A stretch of 64,000 nt of DNA, taken from Bog-756 sp963727075. Lineage in GTDB: Bacteria; Actinomycetota; Acidimicrobiia; Acidimicrobiales; RAAP-2. Position numbers and translations under genes: made by a program. Below are positions 10,927 through 21,267 of this stretch, piece after piece; within the stretch, counting starts at the first letter, position 1; every line of letters starts with the position of its first letter. The notes below the pieces were generated by a model. It was not told the DNA's origin. It did not search any database and saw nothing but the letters and a program-made list of their open reading frames with translations. The stretch is from NCBI GenBank assembly GCA_963727075.1, contig CAVSET010000006.1, positions 620,001 through 684,000 of the forward strand. The letters are read 5' to 3'.

Positions 10927-12594
10927 ATGTTCCCCTATGCCGTGGAGACCTTCAGCGCTGAGGAGCAAGACGTCCTCCGCCGCTATGTCACCAACCTGGA
11001 CCAGCCGGTGTTCGCCCTGGTCAACCTGCCTGAAGTGGTCAAGGGTGCCCTGTTCGCCCGGTACTCGCGCTCGCCGAAGAGCCTCCGCCGGCTGTTCCTC
11101 GACGAGTTCGTCGGCGAGCTGGACATCGCCGGCGACGCCACGCTGGACGCCACCGTCGGCCTCGCGGCGGGCCGAGGACCTCTACGAGCGGGTCTTCTTC
11201 GAGTACGGCGACGATTCGGTGGCCCAGCTCGGAGGCGTCCACCTGGCCTGCGAGCAGGCTTCCAACGTCCTCACCAAGGTGCTCGAGCGGGGCCGGCTCA
11301 TGGCCTACCTCGAGCAGTCGACCCGCTACATCCCCTACAACAACCGTCTCGACCTCCGGCCACTACCGCTACTACCGCGACCCGGTCCTGCTCGACTCGC
11401 CGCTCGGCGCCCGCTACGTGGGCGAGATGGACCGGATGTTCGACACCTACGGCGAGCTGCTCGAGGAGGCCCAGGCCTGGTTGTCCCACCGCGCATCCGC
11501 GCCGCCCCGGTGACTCGGACTTCGTCCACCGCCAGGCGGTGCGGGCCAAGGCACTCGACGCCCTGCGCGGCCTGCTGCCGGCGGCCTCGCTGTCCAATGT
11601 CGGCATCTACGGCACCGGGCAGTCCTACGAGCTGTTGCTGCTCCGCATGCGGTCCCATCCGCTCGCCGGAGGCCCGTCGGTACGCCGAGCTGATGCTGGA
11701 GGAGCTGCGCAAGGTGATCCCCTCGTTCCTCCAACGGGTGGACCGCCCGGACCGGGGCGGGGCGTGGTCCGACTATCTGGCCCAGACCGGGCGGGACAGC
11801 GCCGCCCTGGTCGAGTCGCTCCTTCCCCGACCTCGGCCGGCCGGTCGCGGGGCGGCAGTCAGGGCCCGCCGGTCAGCCCTCGGTCACCCTGGTCGACTTC
11901 GATCCGGAAGGCGAGGACAAGGTCATCACCGCCATCTGCAGCCCCCTCACCGGGGCGACCGAGGAGCAGGTGGCCGGCGCGGGTGGGCCGGCTCGGGGCG
12001 GAGGAGCAACGCTCGCTGCTACGCGCCTATGTGGGTGAGCGGTCGAACCGGCGTCACCGGCCCGGGCCGGGCCTTCGAACGTACCGGCTACCGGTTCGAC
12101 GTGGTCACCGACTACGGCGCGTTCCGCGATTTGCAGCGGCATCGGATGCTCACCATCGAGTGGCAGCCGCTCGGCACCAGCCTGGGCTACGACGTGCCCG
12201 ACGTGGTCGACCGGCGCCGGGGTGTCGGAGCGCTACGTCGGCGTCCCTCGAGCGATCCCGCGAGCTGTGCGAGGCGCTGGCGCCCACCTTCCCGGTGGAG
12301 TCGGCCTACGCCGTGGCACTGGCGTACCGCATCCGCTACACCATGCAGATGAACGCCCGTGAGGCCATGCATGTCCTCGAGCTCCGCTCGGGGACCCAAG
12401 GCCACCCGAGCTACCGGTGGGTGGCACAGGAGATGCACCGGCTGATCGCCGAGCGGGCCGGTCACCGCCTGCTGGCCGAAGCGATGTCCCATGTCGACTT
12501 CGGCGCCGACGAGCTCGAGCGTCTGGAGGCCGAACGCCGCGCCGAAGAGCGACGGAATTCGGTGTCGGCAGTGGGAAATCGGGCAAACCGCTGA
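10927..12594 (+). CDS. ThyX-family protein with two tandem Thy1-like domains
   Basis: About 550 residues, double the length of flavin-dependent thymidylate synthase ThyX (about 230). The N-terminal half has FFEYGDDSVAQLGGVHLACEQ and YLEQSTRYIPY, the latter recalling the SxRY end of the ThyX motif. The C-terminal half has LQRHRMLTIEWQPLG, which keeps RHR but not the downstream Ser pattern of RHRxxSxxxxSxR. The function may have drifted from dTMP synthesis. Breaks near 11165, 11355, 11510, 11670, 11830, 11905 and 12220 are corrected. It lies 12 bp after helY. Confidence 0.72.
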   Translation: MFPYAVETFSAEEQDVLRRYVTNLDQPVFALVNLPEVVKGALFARYSRSPKSLRRLFLDEFVGELDIAGDATLDATVGLAAGRGPLRAGLLRVRRRFGGPARRRPPGLRAGFQRPHQGARAGPAHGLPRAVDPLHPLQQPSRPPATTATTATRSCSTRRSAPATWARWTGCSTPTASCSRRPRPGCPTAHPRRPGDSDFVHRQAVRAKALDALRGLLPAASLSNVGIYGTGQSYELLLLRMRSHPLAGGPSVRRADAGGAAQGDPLVPPTGGPPGPGRGVVRLSGPDRAGQRRPGRVAPSPTSAGRSRGGSQGPPVSPRSPWSTSIRKARTRSSPPSAAPSPGRPRSRWPARVGRLGAEEQRSLLRAYVGERSNRRHRPGPGLRTYRLPVRRGHRLRRVPRFAAASDAHHRVAAARHQPGLRRARRGRPAPGCRSATSASLERSRELCEALAPTFPVESAYAVALAYRIRYTMQMNAREAMHVLELRSGTQGHPSYRWVAQEMHRLIAERAGHRLLAEAMSHVDFGADELERLEAERRAEERRNSVSAVGNRANR

Positions 12595-12750
12595 CCAGGG
12601 AAGTTGCCCAAACACGCAGGTGACGTGCGGTGGAGACCATTTGACGACCGCCGGTGTCGGTGGCCTATCGTGCGGCCAGTCCCAGACGCCCCGAAGAGCG
12701 AGTCCGCACCGACCGCGGTCGGGTGGTGCTCGAGGGGGGGATGCTGTGAG

Positions 12751-12862
12751 AGGCGGAGGAGGCCCAGGGGATCGAGTAGAAAACATTCCCCCGAGACCGG
12801 CGGAGCAGCCAGTCCGCAGGTAGCGGGGGAATGGTGCCAAAGACCCCTGGGTCCGACCGCCT
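12751..12862 (+). ncRNA. Candidate structured RNA: long hairpin with central bubble
   Basis: This 112-nt segment in a 490-bp gene-free gap folds into one rod. Outer pairs are AGGCGG (12751-12756) with CCGCCT (12857-12862) and ten pairs 12761-12770 with 12844-12853. An inner ten-pair stem joins CATTCCCCCG (12784-12793) and CGGGGGAATG (12824-12833), and GCGGA/TCCGC lies at the tip. Between outer and inner stems is a 13/10-nt bubble rich in A. The layout recalls 6S RNA, but no family signature was recognised. It could also be a leader of the downstream gene. Confidence 0.45.
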
Positions 12863-12961
12863 GGTCCGAAGGGGCCGAGCGACCCGTCCGCTCCGTTCGG
12901 TGGGTCGAGCCGGCCGGCGGGAATAAGAGGGACCGACTGCTCGTTGCCGTCGGACCGAAGA

Positions 12962-12983
12962 GGCCCGGGACCGCTCCCGGGCC
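12962..12983. terminator. Strong GC hairpin, terminator-like
   Basis: Perfect nine-base inverted repeat GGCCCGGGA / TCCCGGGCC with a CCGC loop, in the non-coding gap before the DUF4193 gene. No T-run follows, which is common for actinobacterial hairpin terminators. It would end a transcript from the candidate structured RNA or the upstream ThyX-like gene. Confidence 0.5.
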
Positions 12984-13087
12984 GACCCGTCGGACGCCGG
13001 CCCGGTCAGGCGAGGCGGCGACGACATCGGAACGGGGCCCGCCTCCCACCGTCTATGCTCCGCCAAAACTCACACCGAGAGACCGAG

Positions 13088-13562
13088 ATGCCACAAGAAC
13101 TCGACGAAGTCGAAGGACCCGACGAGCTGGTCGAGGGAGACCTCGACGAGCTGGCGGAAGACGACGATCTGATCGCCGAGGACGAAACGTTGGCGATCCC
13201 CGACGAGGACGACGATGCCGCGGAGTCGCCGATGACGACGACGGACGAGATCGTCGACGTGCCGGAGGTGGGGGCCAAGGCGCCGGCCAAGGCCGGCGGA
13301 GGAGTCCGAGGAGGACGAGGAGGAGGAACCCGAGGACGAGGACGTCGAGGCCAGCCTGGACACCATCCTGAAGGAGCGCCTGGTCGTCGAGGAGGTCGAG
13401 GACGACGAGGAGCCACCCGAGCCGGAGGACCGGACGGCCGACGGCGTGGAACGGGTGCTGCCCAAGCAGCCCGGCGAGTTCGTATGCCGGTCCTGCTTCC
13501 TGGTCAAGCATCCCAACCAGCTCGCGGACCGGAAGAAGATGGTCTGTCGCGACTGCGTGTGA
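13088..13562 (+). CDS. DUF4193 acidic zinc-ribbon protein
   Basis: Acidic protein ending in a small zinc-ribbon-like motif. The first 110 residues are Asp/Glu-rich; the C-terminus PGEFVCRSCFLVKHPNQ...MVCRDCV carries two CxxC pairs about 20 residues apart. This is the actinobacterial DUF4193 pattern, a family without a settled function. One extra base near 13298 shifts the frame in the acidic stretch. ATG 13088 follows a possible -10 (TATGCT at 13053). The next gene starts 17 bp downstream. Confidence 0.8.
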
Positions 13563-13579
13563 CAGGAGTCGAGCCGAGG

Positions 13580-14122
13580 ATGGCAGAGCCACAAGACGAC
13601 GAGCCGGAGGGTCGATCGCTCCACGAGCGACTGTTGGACCTGTTGGTCTTCGCCCCGGCCGGCATGGCGGTGTCCGCGGTCGAAGAACTGCCGCGACTGG
13701 CGGCCAAGGGTCGCGAGCACCTGGGTGTCCGGGTGAACTCGGCCCGGGCGGTCGGGCAGTTCGCGGTGCGGACCGGCCGTAGGGAGCTCCACCGCCGCTC
13801 GGGTGGGCTGCTCGGCAGAACGCCGCCGCCGGGACCGAGAAGGGAACCGGTGCCCGGTCGGGCCGGGGACCGGCGCTCGTACCGGTGGGGCGATCCCCGG
13901 GCCCCGGCCACCGGCCACGCCACCGGGGGCAACGGGCACGTGCCGCCGGCGTCGACGCTCGCTATCCCGGGGTTCGACACCCTCTCGGCCTCCCAGGTGG
14001 TCCAGCGGCTCGACGGCCTCGACCGGGCCGAGCTGGTGTCGGTACGGACCTACGAGGCCTCCACCCGTGGTCGGCGGACCATCCTCAGCCGGGTCGACCA
14101 GTTGCTCGACGAGCGGTCCTGA
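13580..14122 (+). CDS. Conserved actinobacterial hypothetical protein
   Basis: A 180-residue protein with no catalytic motif that I recognise. The N-terminal half (HERLLDLLVFAPAGMAVSAV) is amphipathic and resembles lipid-associating helices. A Pro/Arg-rich linker follows (about 75-110). A C-terminal helical domain reads LSASQVVQRLDGLDRAEL then TRGRRTILSRVDQLL, a pattern seen in short helix-hairpin membrane-associated proteins of actinobacteria. The gene reads intact from ATG 13580, preceded by GCCGAGG. It is probably in one transcript with DUF4193. Confidence 0.6.
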   Translation: MAEPQDDEPEGRSLHERLLDLLVFAPAGMAVSAVEELPRLAAKGREHLGVRVNSARAVGQFAVRTGRRELHRRSGGLLGRTPPPGPRREPVPGRAGDRRSYRWGDPRAPATGHATGGNGHVPPASTLAIPGFDTLSASQVVQRLDGLDRAELVSVRTYEASTRGRRTILSRVDQLLDERS

Positions 14123-14140
14123 GCCCGGACCACCGGGCTC

Positions 14141-14640
14141 GTGTCGGTCGGAGAGAGGGAGGGGGGCGGTCCGCCCGGCGACGGCCGAGGATGAGCCCCG
14201 CCTCCGGGAGCTGGTCGGCGAGCTCGTGGCCGGTCTCACCAGCCAGCGCGGCGGCTCGCTGCTCTTCGATTCCGATCCCTCTGCCGCGGACGGCACCGGA
14301 TTGGCCGACCGCATCGTCGGCGGTGTCGGGGTGCCCGGAGCGGTTGGTCCTGGCGGGCACGCTCGACGGGGTCGTCACCGCCTTCGCCTCCTGTCACCTG
14401 GCCGAGCGGGCCGGGACGAGGTCCGGCGGGGCGTGCTCGATGCCTGCTACGTCGAGCCGGAGGCGAGGGGCGTCGGGATCGGGCACCTGCTGGTGGCCGC
14501 AGCCGTCCGGTGGTTCGCCGACCATGGTGCCGACGGCATCGACGGCATCGCCCTACCGGGTGACCGTCAGGCGAAGAACTTCTTCGAGTCGGCCGGGTTC
14601 AAGGCCCGCATGCTCGACCATGTACCGGTCGCTCGGGTGA
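14141..14640 (+). CDS. GNAT-family N-acetyltransferase
   Basis: Transfers an acyl group from acyl-CoA to an unknown amine. VRPATAEDEPRLRELV is a typical GNAT N-terminal strand-helix. The acetyl-CoA loop appears as ARGVGIGHLLVAAAVRWF (motif A), followed by GDRQAKNFFESAGF (motif B). Several one-base breaks (near 14170, 14335 and 14570) make the reading composite. The chosen stop (TGA 14638-14640) lies in the loop of a terminator hairpin and gives a GNAT-like end (MYRSLG). The start GTG 14141 is tentative. Confidence 0.72.
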
Positions 14641-14649
14641 CCGAGCGAC
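14628..14649. terminator. Bidirectional terminator between convergent genes
   Basis: Nine-base inverted repeat GTCGCTCGG / CCGAGCGAC with a GTGA loop, at the junction of the plus-strand GNAT gene and the minus-strand gene ending at 14663. Its position fits a shared terminator for both. Confidence 0.6.
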
Positions 14650-14662
14650 GACCGGTCCGCGC

Positions 14663-15956
14663 TCAGGAGGCGCGCCGACCCTGGACCGAGCGGGCCGGTA
14701 CCGGCCGGCGGGGGCCCGGCGGCGGGGGTATCGGGATGCCCATGAGCCGGGCCAGCTCGGGCACGTAGCCGGATGCCTTCCGGGCGGCGGCCAGCACGCG
14801 TCTCGTCGGCACCGGCCGGCAGGCCCCGGGGCTTGACCGTTCGGCGGACCGGGGAGTCGACCACCAGATCGAGCAGGGCGAGCCAGTCCTCCGCCGACGC
14901 GTCGGCCGACATGGCTTGCCCGGCGGCATCGGCCAGCCGGACCGCCAACTCGGCCGAGAGCCGGGCCGCCGGCTCGGGGGGCCGGATGGAGGCCCGCACG
15001 GCCTCGGCCACCCGACCTTCGTCGAGCGCCGAGGTGATGCGGTCGACCCAACGATCGCGGAGGGCGGTGACCCGCTCGCTCCAGGGAGGTGCGCAGTGCC
15101 GCGGCCATCTCGGTGCCTTCCTCGTCCAGGCTCACGGTCGAGGAGGAGGCCACGATCGACCGGAGCTCGCGGAGGGCCACGTCCTTGCCGGCCGCCCGGG
15201 CGGCCGAGGCCCGGTCCTTCCAGGTGGCCAGGTTGACCAGGGGGAGGAGCTGTTCGGCCATAGCCAGGAGGGGCCCGGGGGTCACCTCGGGCCGGCCCTC
15301 GGCCCTGGCCCGCCCGTTCTGCTCCTCGATGGCGTGGCGGACGGCCGGGATGCCGCCCCGGAGGAGCTGCTCGGCCACGGGCAGCTGTTCGGGTCGGAGC
15401 GTGGCCGAGCGCGGCGTTGCGGAACGTGCTCGACGGGATCAACCGACGCGGGCTGTCGCGCTTGCGTGGAGGCCCGGCCTCCGGGTCGGCCCGGCCCGGC
15501 CCGGCGGCGGTCCGGCCCTGCCTCGCCGGACGGAGGTGCGGAGGCGCCGCGGCCCCGGGCGGTGGCCCCCTCTCGCGGGGCCCGGTCGGCACCCGGGCGC
15601 CGGTCGGACGGCCGGCGCCCCCGGTCAGAGGAGCCGTCCCGTCGCTCGTCCCGCGTCCGCCGGGGCTTCCCGGCCAGCACGACGTTGACGTCCGGACCAC
15701 GCGGGGCGGAGCCGAGCACCTCGATCCGTTCGGCGCGGCGACCATCGCTCTTGGGCTTGCCGGGGAGGAGCGCGGTCACGGTGGTGCCGTCGAGGGTCGT
15801 CTCCACCTCGGCCCGCAGCACCGAGCCCACCTCCGACCCGACCGGGACGAGCTCGGCGTCGACGGTGCCGCGCGGTTGCTTGGCCCCGGCGGCGCGCCAC
15901 GTCCAGGTGGAGTCCCCGGTCCGGCTGGTGAGCTCGACCTCGATGCGATGCGCCAT
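14663..15956 (-). CDS. Conserved actinobacterial hypothetical protein (beta N-domain, helical C-domain)
   Basis: Starts MAHRIEVELTSRTGDSTWTW at the CAT 15954-15956. The first 90 residues form a beta-rich domain (WTWRAAGAKQPRGTVDAEL, then EVGSVLRAEVETTLDG), followed by a charged Arg/Pro/Gly linker of about 70 residues. A helical C-terminal domain of about 230 residues reads VNLATWKDRASAARAAGKD and TEMAAALRTSLERRVTAL, ending at PPPPG. Breaks near 15415, 15085 and 14800 are corrected. The first domain recurs in actinobacterial proteins of unknown role. No function is assigned. It faces the HtrA gene divergently. Confidence 0.6.
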
Positions 15957-16155
15957 ACCGGGCGACAGGCTACTGCCGGAGCCGGTCGAGCCGCGAACCG
16001 ACGCGTCGGGCCGCGGCCTAAGAAGGCCGTAAGAACCCCCTGAAATGCGGGTTTGTCCGCGCACTGCCGCCGTACGATGTCGGCACCGGCGAGACCCGGG
16101 TCCGGCGGACCCAATGGTCGGACGGGCGGAAGCCAGCAGTTCGAGGAGGCATGTC

Positions 16156-17687
<1,532 letters not shown>

Positions 17688-17743
17688 TCGCCCAGACTTT
17701 TTGTGCCGGAGGTGCGCCGACACCAGCAGGTCTTCTACGGTGG

Positions 17744-18419
17744 GTGCATCGAAGCCTCGACCCGAACCCAACTGTGACGGCTGCGGGACCCGGCCGCGCC
17801 CGATGGCATGCTGACGCCGGCAGCCAGGAGATCGAGCGGTTGGGCGCCCCCCGGGCCGAGCCGAGCCGCGACGGATCGGCCCCCGATGATGCGGCGCTGG
17901 CCCTCATCCTGCGCACGGCTACCACCGTGCCCGACCACGGAGGCCTGCGCCCCTGGCGGTTCGCCGTGATCACCGGCGCCGGCCAGGACCGGTTCGCCGA
18001 CGCGTTGGAGGCGGGCCTGCGCGAGCTCCGCGGTCCGGGCCAGCCGGAAGCGGCGGTGGCCAAAATGCGGGGGAAGGCCCACGCCGCGCCGTCCGCGGTG
18101 GCCCTCATCGCCTCGACGCACCCCGAGTCCAATGTCCCGGTCTGGGAGCAGGTCGCCTCGGCCTCGTGCACCGGCTATGCGGTGGTGCTGGCGGCCACCG
18201 CACTCGGCTTCGGGGCGGTATGGAAGAGCGCGGCGGTGGTCGACACCGGACCGGTCCGGACCTTGTTCGGGTTGGCCGACGACGAGCGGTTGCTCGGGTG
18301 GGTCAATCTCGGCTCGCCCGCACCACCGGGTCGGAAGAGCCGAGGCGATCGAAGGGCCCGTCGACCTGAGCGTCCTGGTCACCGTGGTGGATGCGGACGA
18401 CCGCCCGTTCGGGGGCTAG
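17744..18419 (+). CDS. Nitroreductase-family protein
   Basis: Likely FMN-binding oxidoreductase of the YdjA/small nitroreductase type. DHGGLRPWRFAVITGAGQ is the FMN-binding N-terminal segment; ASCTGYAVVLAATALGFG is the conserved helix; WVNLGSPA lies near the C-terminus. The substrate is unknown. The start is unsure: GTG 17774 in the same frame is an alternative, because residues before about 45 lack similarity. One extra base near 18345 shifts the last 25 residues. It is probably monocistronic after the HtrA gene. Confidence 0.75.
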
Positions 18420-18551
18420 CTCACCGGTCCGGCGCTCGCGGCGGGGGATGAGCAGTGGGCCGGGACGGCCGAGCAGTCGACCTCTATGGTGCCGACGGTG
18501 GACGTCGACGCCGGGCAGCCCGAGGGGGCGGGTCTCGGTCCGAGGCGACGT

Positions 18552-19371
18552 CTAGGAGCTGATCGATCGTTCGAGCCGGTCGATGGACGGTCGGAGGATC
18601 ATCGTGTAGGTGTCGGCGATCGCTACCTCACGGTGGTTGTGCTGGGCCTCGAGCCGTCCGGGGTCGAACACCACGGCCATGAAGGCGGCCTTGCTCGGGA
18701 AGGCGTTGAACCGGACCTGGTCCCAGGATCTCCCGTCCCCGACGATGGTGCCCTCCGCCTTGAACCACGCCGGGAGGCGCAGGCCGTGCGGGACGGCGAT
18801 CGTGCCGGCCGACTCCTGGTACTGGACCATGTTGGTGTCGGCCTGGCCCTCGTGGAACCGCAACACGTGCATCACGATGACCGGCCCGTCGTCGGCCGTC
18901 GGAGGATGGGGGACCTCTGTCCACTCGGGCCGGTCGTCGGGCAACGCCGGGGGAGCGAACGGTTGGCCACCGATGATGATCGTGCGTTCCATACCAGCGT
19001 CCTTGTGAGTGTGCTTCTCCACGAATTCCGGTCTCGACTGCATGTCGATGAAGGAGCGACGCGTGGGGTACTTGACCACGGCGATGCGGTCCCAACGGGG
19101 CTCGTCGCCGAGCAGCTGCTCCTCGACATCGGCGAACAGGGCCACCTCGGCCCCGACCGCGGCCAATGACTCGATCGGGGCGTAGCGGTCGTCGGCCTCG
19201 CGGCCACTCCCCCCGCCCCCGCCCGTCGGAATAGTCGGCGGTCGGACGGTACTTCATGAGGTTGACCATCCACACCGGGCCGTCCTCGGCCGCCGGCGTG
19301 GTGGCCAACCGGCGGCCATACTCCGGGTCGATGGTGCCGTATCGGAGGGTGAGGGCAGGGTTGCTCGGCAT
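18552..19371 (-). CDS. Two-domain dimeric alpha-beta barrel protein (DUF1330-like)
   Basis: About 272 residues holding two ferredoxin-like repeats of the DUF1330/ABM type. The first starts DGPVWMVNLMKYRPTADYSD and includes AVVKYPTRRSFIDMQSRPE. The second starts DGPVIVMHVLRFHEGQADT and includes RFNAFPSKAAFMAVVFDPGR. The internal duplication is visible as VKYPTRRSFIDM against FNAFPSKAAFMA. One break near 19200. The substrate is unknown. It faces the MBL gene divergently across a 140-bp promoter region. Confidence 0.68.
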
Positions 19372-19430
19372 GATTTCCTTTCGCAGCCCCGGGAGCCAGA
19401 CCGAGGCTATGGGTCAGGGCAGTGGTTAAT

Positions 19431-19453
19431 CTGTCAGAGTTTCTGTCATAATA
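19431..19453. promoter_or_regulatory. Candidate divergent promoter/operator with CTGTCA direct repeats
   Basis: In the 140-bp divergent gap, CTGTCA occurs at 19431-19436 and 19443-19448, one helical turn apart, running into CATAAT (19448-19453), a plausible -10 for the plus-strand MBL gene. The AT-rich patch stands out from its GC-rich surroundings. Confidence 0.35.
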
Positions 19454-19511
19454 TCCAGAGCCGGGCCAGGCCGCGGCCGGTCCGACGCAGCACGCGGGAG
19501 GTGCACGAGCC

Positions 19512-20339
19512 ATGCAGGTCGTCGTCCTGGGGAGCGGCAGCCCCCTGCCCGACCCCCGACGGGCCGGACCGGCCACCTTGGTCCGCACCGCCGCGGGGGA
19601 TCTGCTCTTCGACTGCGGTAGGGGAGTGCTGATGCGGGCCGCGGCGGCGGGCTCGGGGGCCAATGCCGTGCGGGGGCTGTTCCTCACCCACCTGCACAGC
19701 GATCACATCACCGACCTCAACGACGTGATCACCACCCGCTGGGTGACCTCCTTCGCGCCGGCTCCGCTGCCGGTGTTCGGCCCGGTGGGAACGGCGGCCC
19801 TGGCCGCGGCCACCGTGGCCGTGCTCGAGTGGGACATCGGCTACCGCCTGGACCATCATGACGACCTCACCTGGCGGCCGTCGGCGGATGTCACCGAAGT
19901 CGAGGAGGGCGTGGTCTTCGACCACGACGGCGTCCAGGTCTGGGCGGCGCCCACCGATCACGCCCCGGTGCGGCCGACGGTGGGGTACCGCATCGACGAG
20001 GGGGGTCGATCGGTGGTCATCGCCGGCGACACCGTGCCGTGCCCGGGTCTCGACGCGCTGTGTGCTGGGGCCGATGTGCTGGTCCACACCGCGGTGCGGC
20101 GCGACCTCATCGAGCAGCTCGGGTTGCCGCGGCTCACCGATGTGCTCGACTACCACTCGTCCGTGCCCGACATCGCCGGCACGGCCGCCCGCAACGGGGT
20201 CCGCACCGTCGTGCTCACCCATCTGGTGCCGGCGCCCGCGCCCGGCGGGGAACAGGAGTGGATCGATCAGGCGAGGACCGTCTTCCAGGGCGACGTGGTG
20301 GTGGCCGAGGACCTGACGACCGTCGACCTCCCGTCCTGA
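19512..20339 (+). CDS. Metallo-beta-lactamase-fold hydrolase (RNase Z-like)
   Basis: Intact, 275 residues. VVVLGSGSPLPDPRRAGPA matches RNase Z/arylsulfatase-type MBL proteins. LTHLHSDHITD is the HxHxDH zinc motif (residues about 58-68). Further metal ligands are the His in AHTAVRR-type strand context, Asp in VVIAGDTVPC and His in VVLTHLVP. The short length and lack of an exosite suggest a general hydrolase rather than tRNA 3' processing. ATG 19512 is preceded by CACGGGAGG, a good ribosome site. Confidence 0.82.
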   Translation: MQVVVLGSGSPLPDPRRAGPATLVRTAAGDLLFDCGRGVLMRAAAAGSGANAVRGLFLTHLHSDHITDLNDVITTRWVTSFAPAPLPVFGPVGTAALAAATVAVLEWDIGYRLDHHDDLTWRPSADVTEVEEGVVFDHDGVQVWAAPTDHAPVRPTVGYRIDEGGRSVVIAGDTVPCPGLDALCAGADVLVHTAVRRDLIEQLGLPRLTDVLDYHSSVPDIAGTAARNGVRTVVLTHLVPAPAPGGEQEWIDQARTVFQGDVVVAEDLTTVDLPS

Positions 20340-20364
20340 GGGGACCAGTCCTTCTGAAGCTGAG

Positions 20365-20616
20365 TCAGTAGCCCCAGCCGGCCAAGGGCGGCCCGAAGCC
20401 GGCTTCCTCGGCGCAGGTCCCGCACAGGTCCATCCGGCGGGCGCCGGGGCGATCGGAGGCGGCCACTCGACGCCACCCGTAACGACGAGCCTCCTCGAGG
20501 CAGGCCGACTCCGACCAGCGTGGCGAGGTGCGGGCCCCGCACCGCCCACAGGTGCGGAAATGGGCCTCGTCACCGTAGAGATCGTCGAAGATCAGCTCGT
20601 CTGGGTCATGGTCCAT
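20365..20616 (-). CDS. Small zinc-ribbon-like protein
   Basis: An 83-residue protein starting MDHDPDELIFDDLYGDE. Cysteines fall as CGRCG (after FRT) and CGTC (after MDL), about 40 residues apart, a four-Cys zinc site. It is otherwise unrecognised. A longer in-frame start exists upstream (to 20769), but that extension overlaps the divergent gene's promoter and lacks similarity, so ATG 20616 is preferred. Confidence 0.5.
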   Translation of the reverse strand: MDHDPDELIFDDLYGDEAHFRTCGRCGARTSPRWSESACLEEARRYGWRRVAASDRPGARRMDLCGTCAEEAGFGPPLAGWGY

Positions 20617-20769
20617 AGCGGAGTCGCTCCCACCGGAGATTATCCGCCGCTCCGAGCGAGGAGGCGCGGCGTCGGGCCGCTGGACACCACGGCCGGCGGC
20701 CACGGCGAACCGCTCGCGGCGACTGCACCGTCGGCCGCCAGGAGGATCCCAGCCGGCTAATATCGTCAT

Positions 20770-21120
20770 GTGACGAAATCATCGAGTTCCCAACGATGTG
20801 AGTGGTGTCACCGCCCGATGGGGGAGCGGTCCGGCGCCGGGCGCCCCCGAAGGTTCTGCAGTCCCTCCCACCGTCAGCGAGCCTACGAGGCGCGTCGCCG
20901 GGCGGACTCGTTGCAGGTTCCCGCCGGGCAGATCATCGTGGCCGAAGGGGACCTCAGCACATTGCACGACAAGCTGTACCAGCTCGAATCGGCCGTCGAG
21001 GACGTGCGCTCGGATATCGCCGGCAAGTCGGGGGTGAAAACCTTCCGGCAAGCCCTCGATCACCTGTTGGAGGCCTCCGAGGAGCTCGCGGGCTTCGTCG
21101 TCGAACCGGTCCGGCAGTAA
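20770..21120 (+). CDS. Small zinc-finger protein with C-terminal helix
   Basis: A 116-residue protein. CEWCHRPM...RRFCSPSHRQRAYEARRRA is a compact CxxC-C-H type motif seen in many actinobacterial small proteins. The remaining 65 residues are helical (LHDKLYQLESAVEDV; QALDHLLEASEELAG), suggesting oligomerisation. GTG 20770 is used. TAATAT at 20759-20764 looks like a -10, so the transcript may be nearly leaderless. The function is unknown; nucleic-acid binding is plausible. Confidence 0.65.
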   Translation: MTKSSSSQRCEWCHRPMGERSGAGRPRRFCSPSHRQRAYEARRRADSLQVPAGQIIVAEGDLSTLHDKLYQLESAVEDVRSDIAGKSGVKTFRQALDHLLEASEELAGFVVEPVRQ

Positions 21121-21214
21121 GAGTTCAACGAGATGGGGTAACGGGGAGGGGTCAGCGAAGCGACGCGGCGAGACCAGCCTCGACACGAGCTTGCGGCCAT
21201 GGGTGTCGAGGCCT

Positions 21215-21238
21215 CCGGCACCCGCTACCGGGTGCCGG
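21215..21238. terminator. Terminator-like hairpin
   Basis: Perfect ten-base inverted repeat CCGGCACCCG / CGGGTGCCGG with a CTAC loop, between convergent genes ending at 21120 and 21268. It fits a bidirectional terminator and marks the edge of the lower-GC segment to the right. Confidence 0.6.
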
Positions 21239-21267
21239 CAACGGTCCTGACATGGTGCCTCCGGAGG

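Noticed and set aside
1..12594. Programmed +1 frameshifting in the proteasome/tat genes
   Set aside because: No slippery site or stimulator recurs at the breaks, and too many essential genes are affected at once. Sequence error is simpler.
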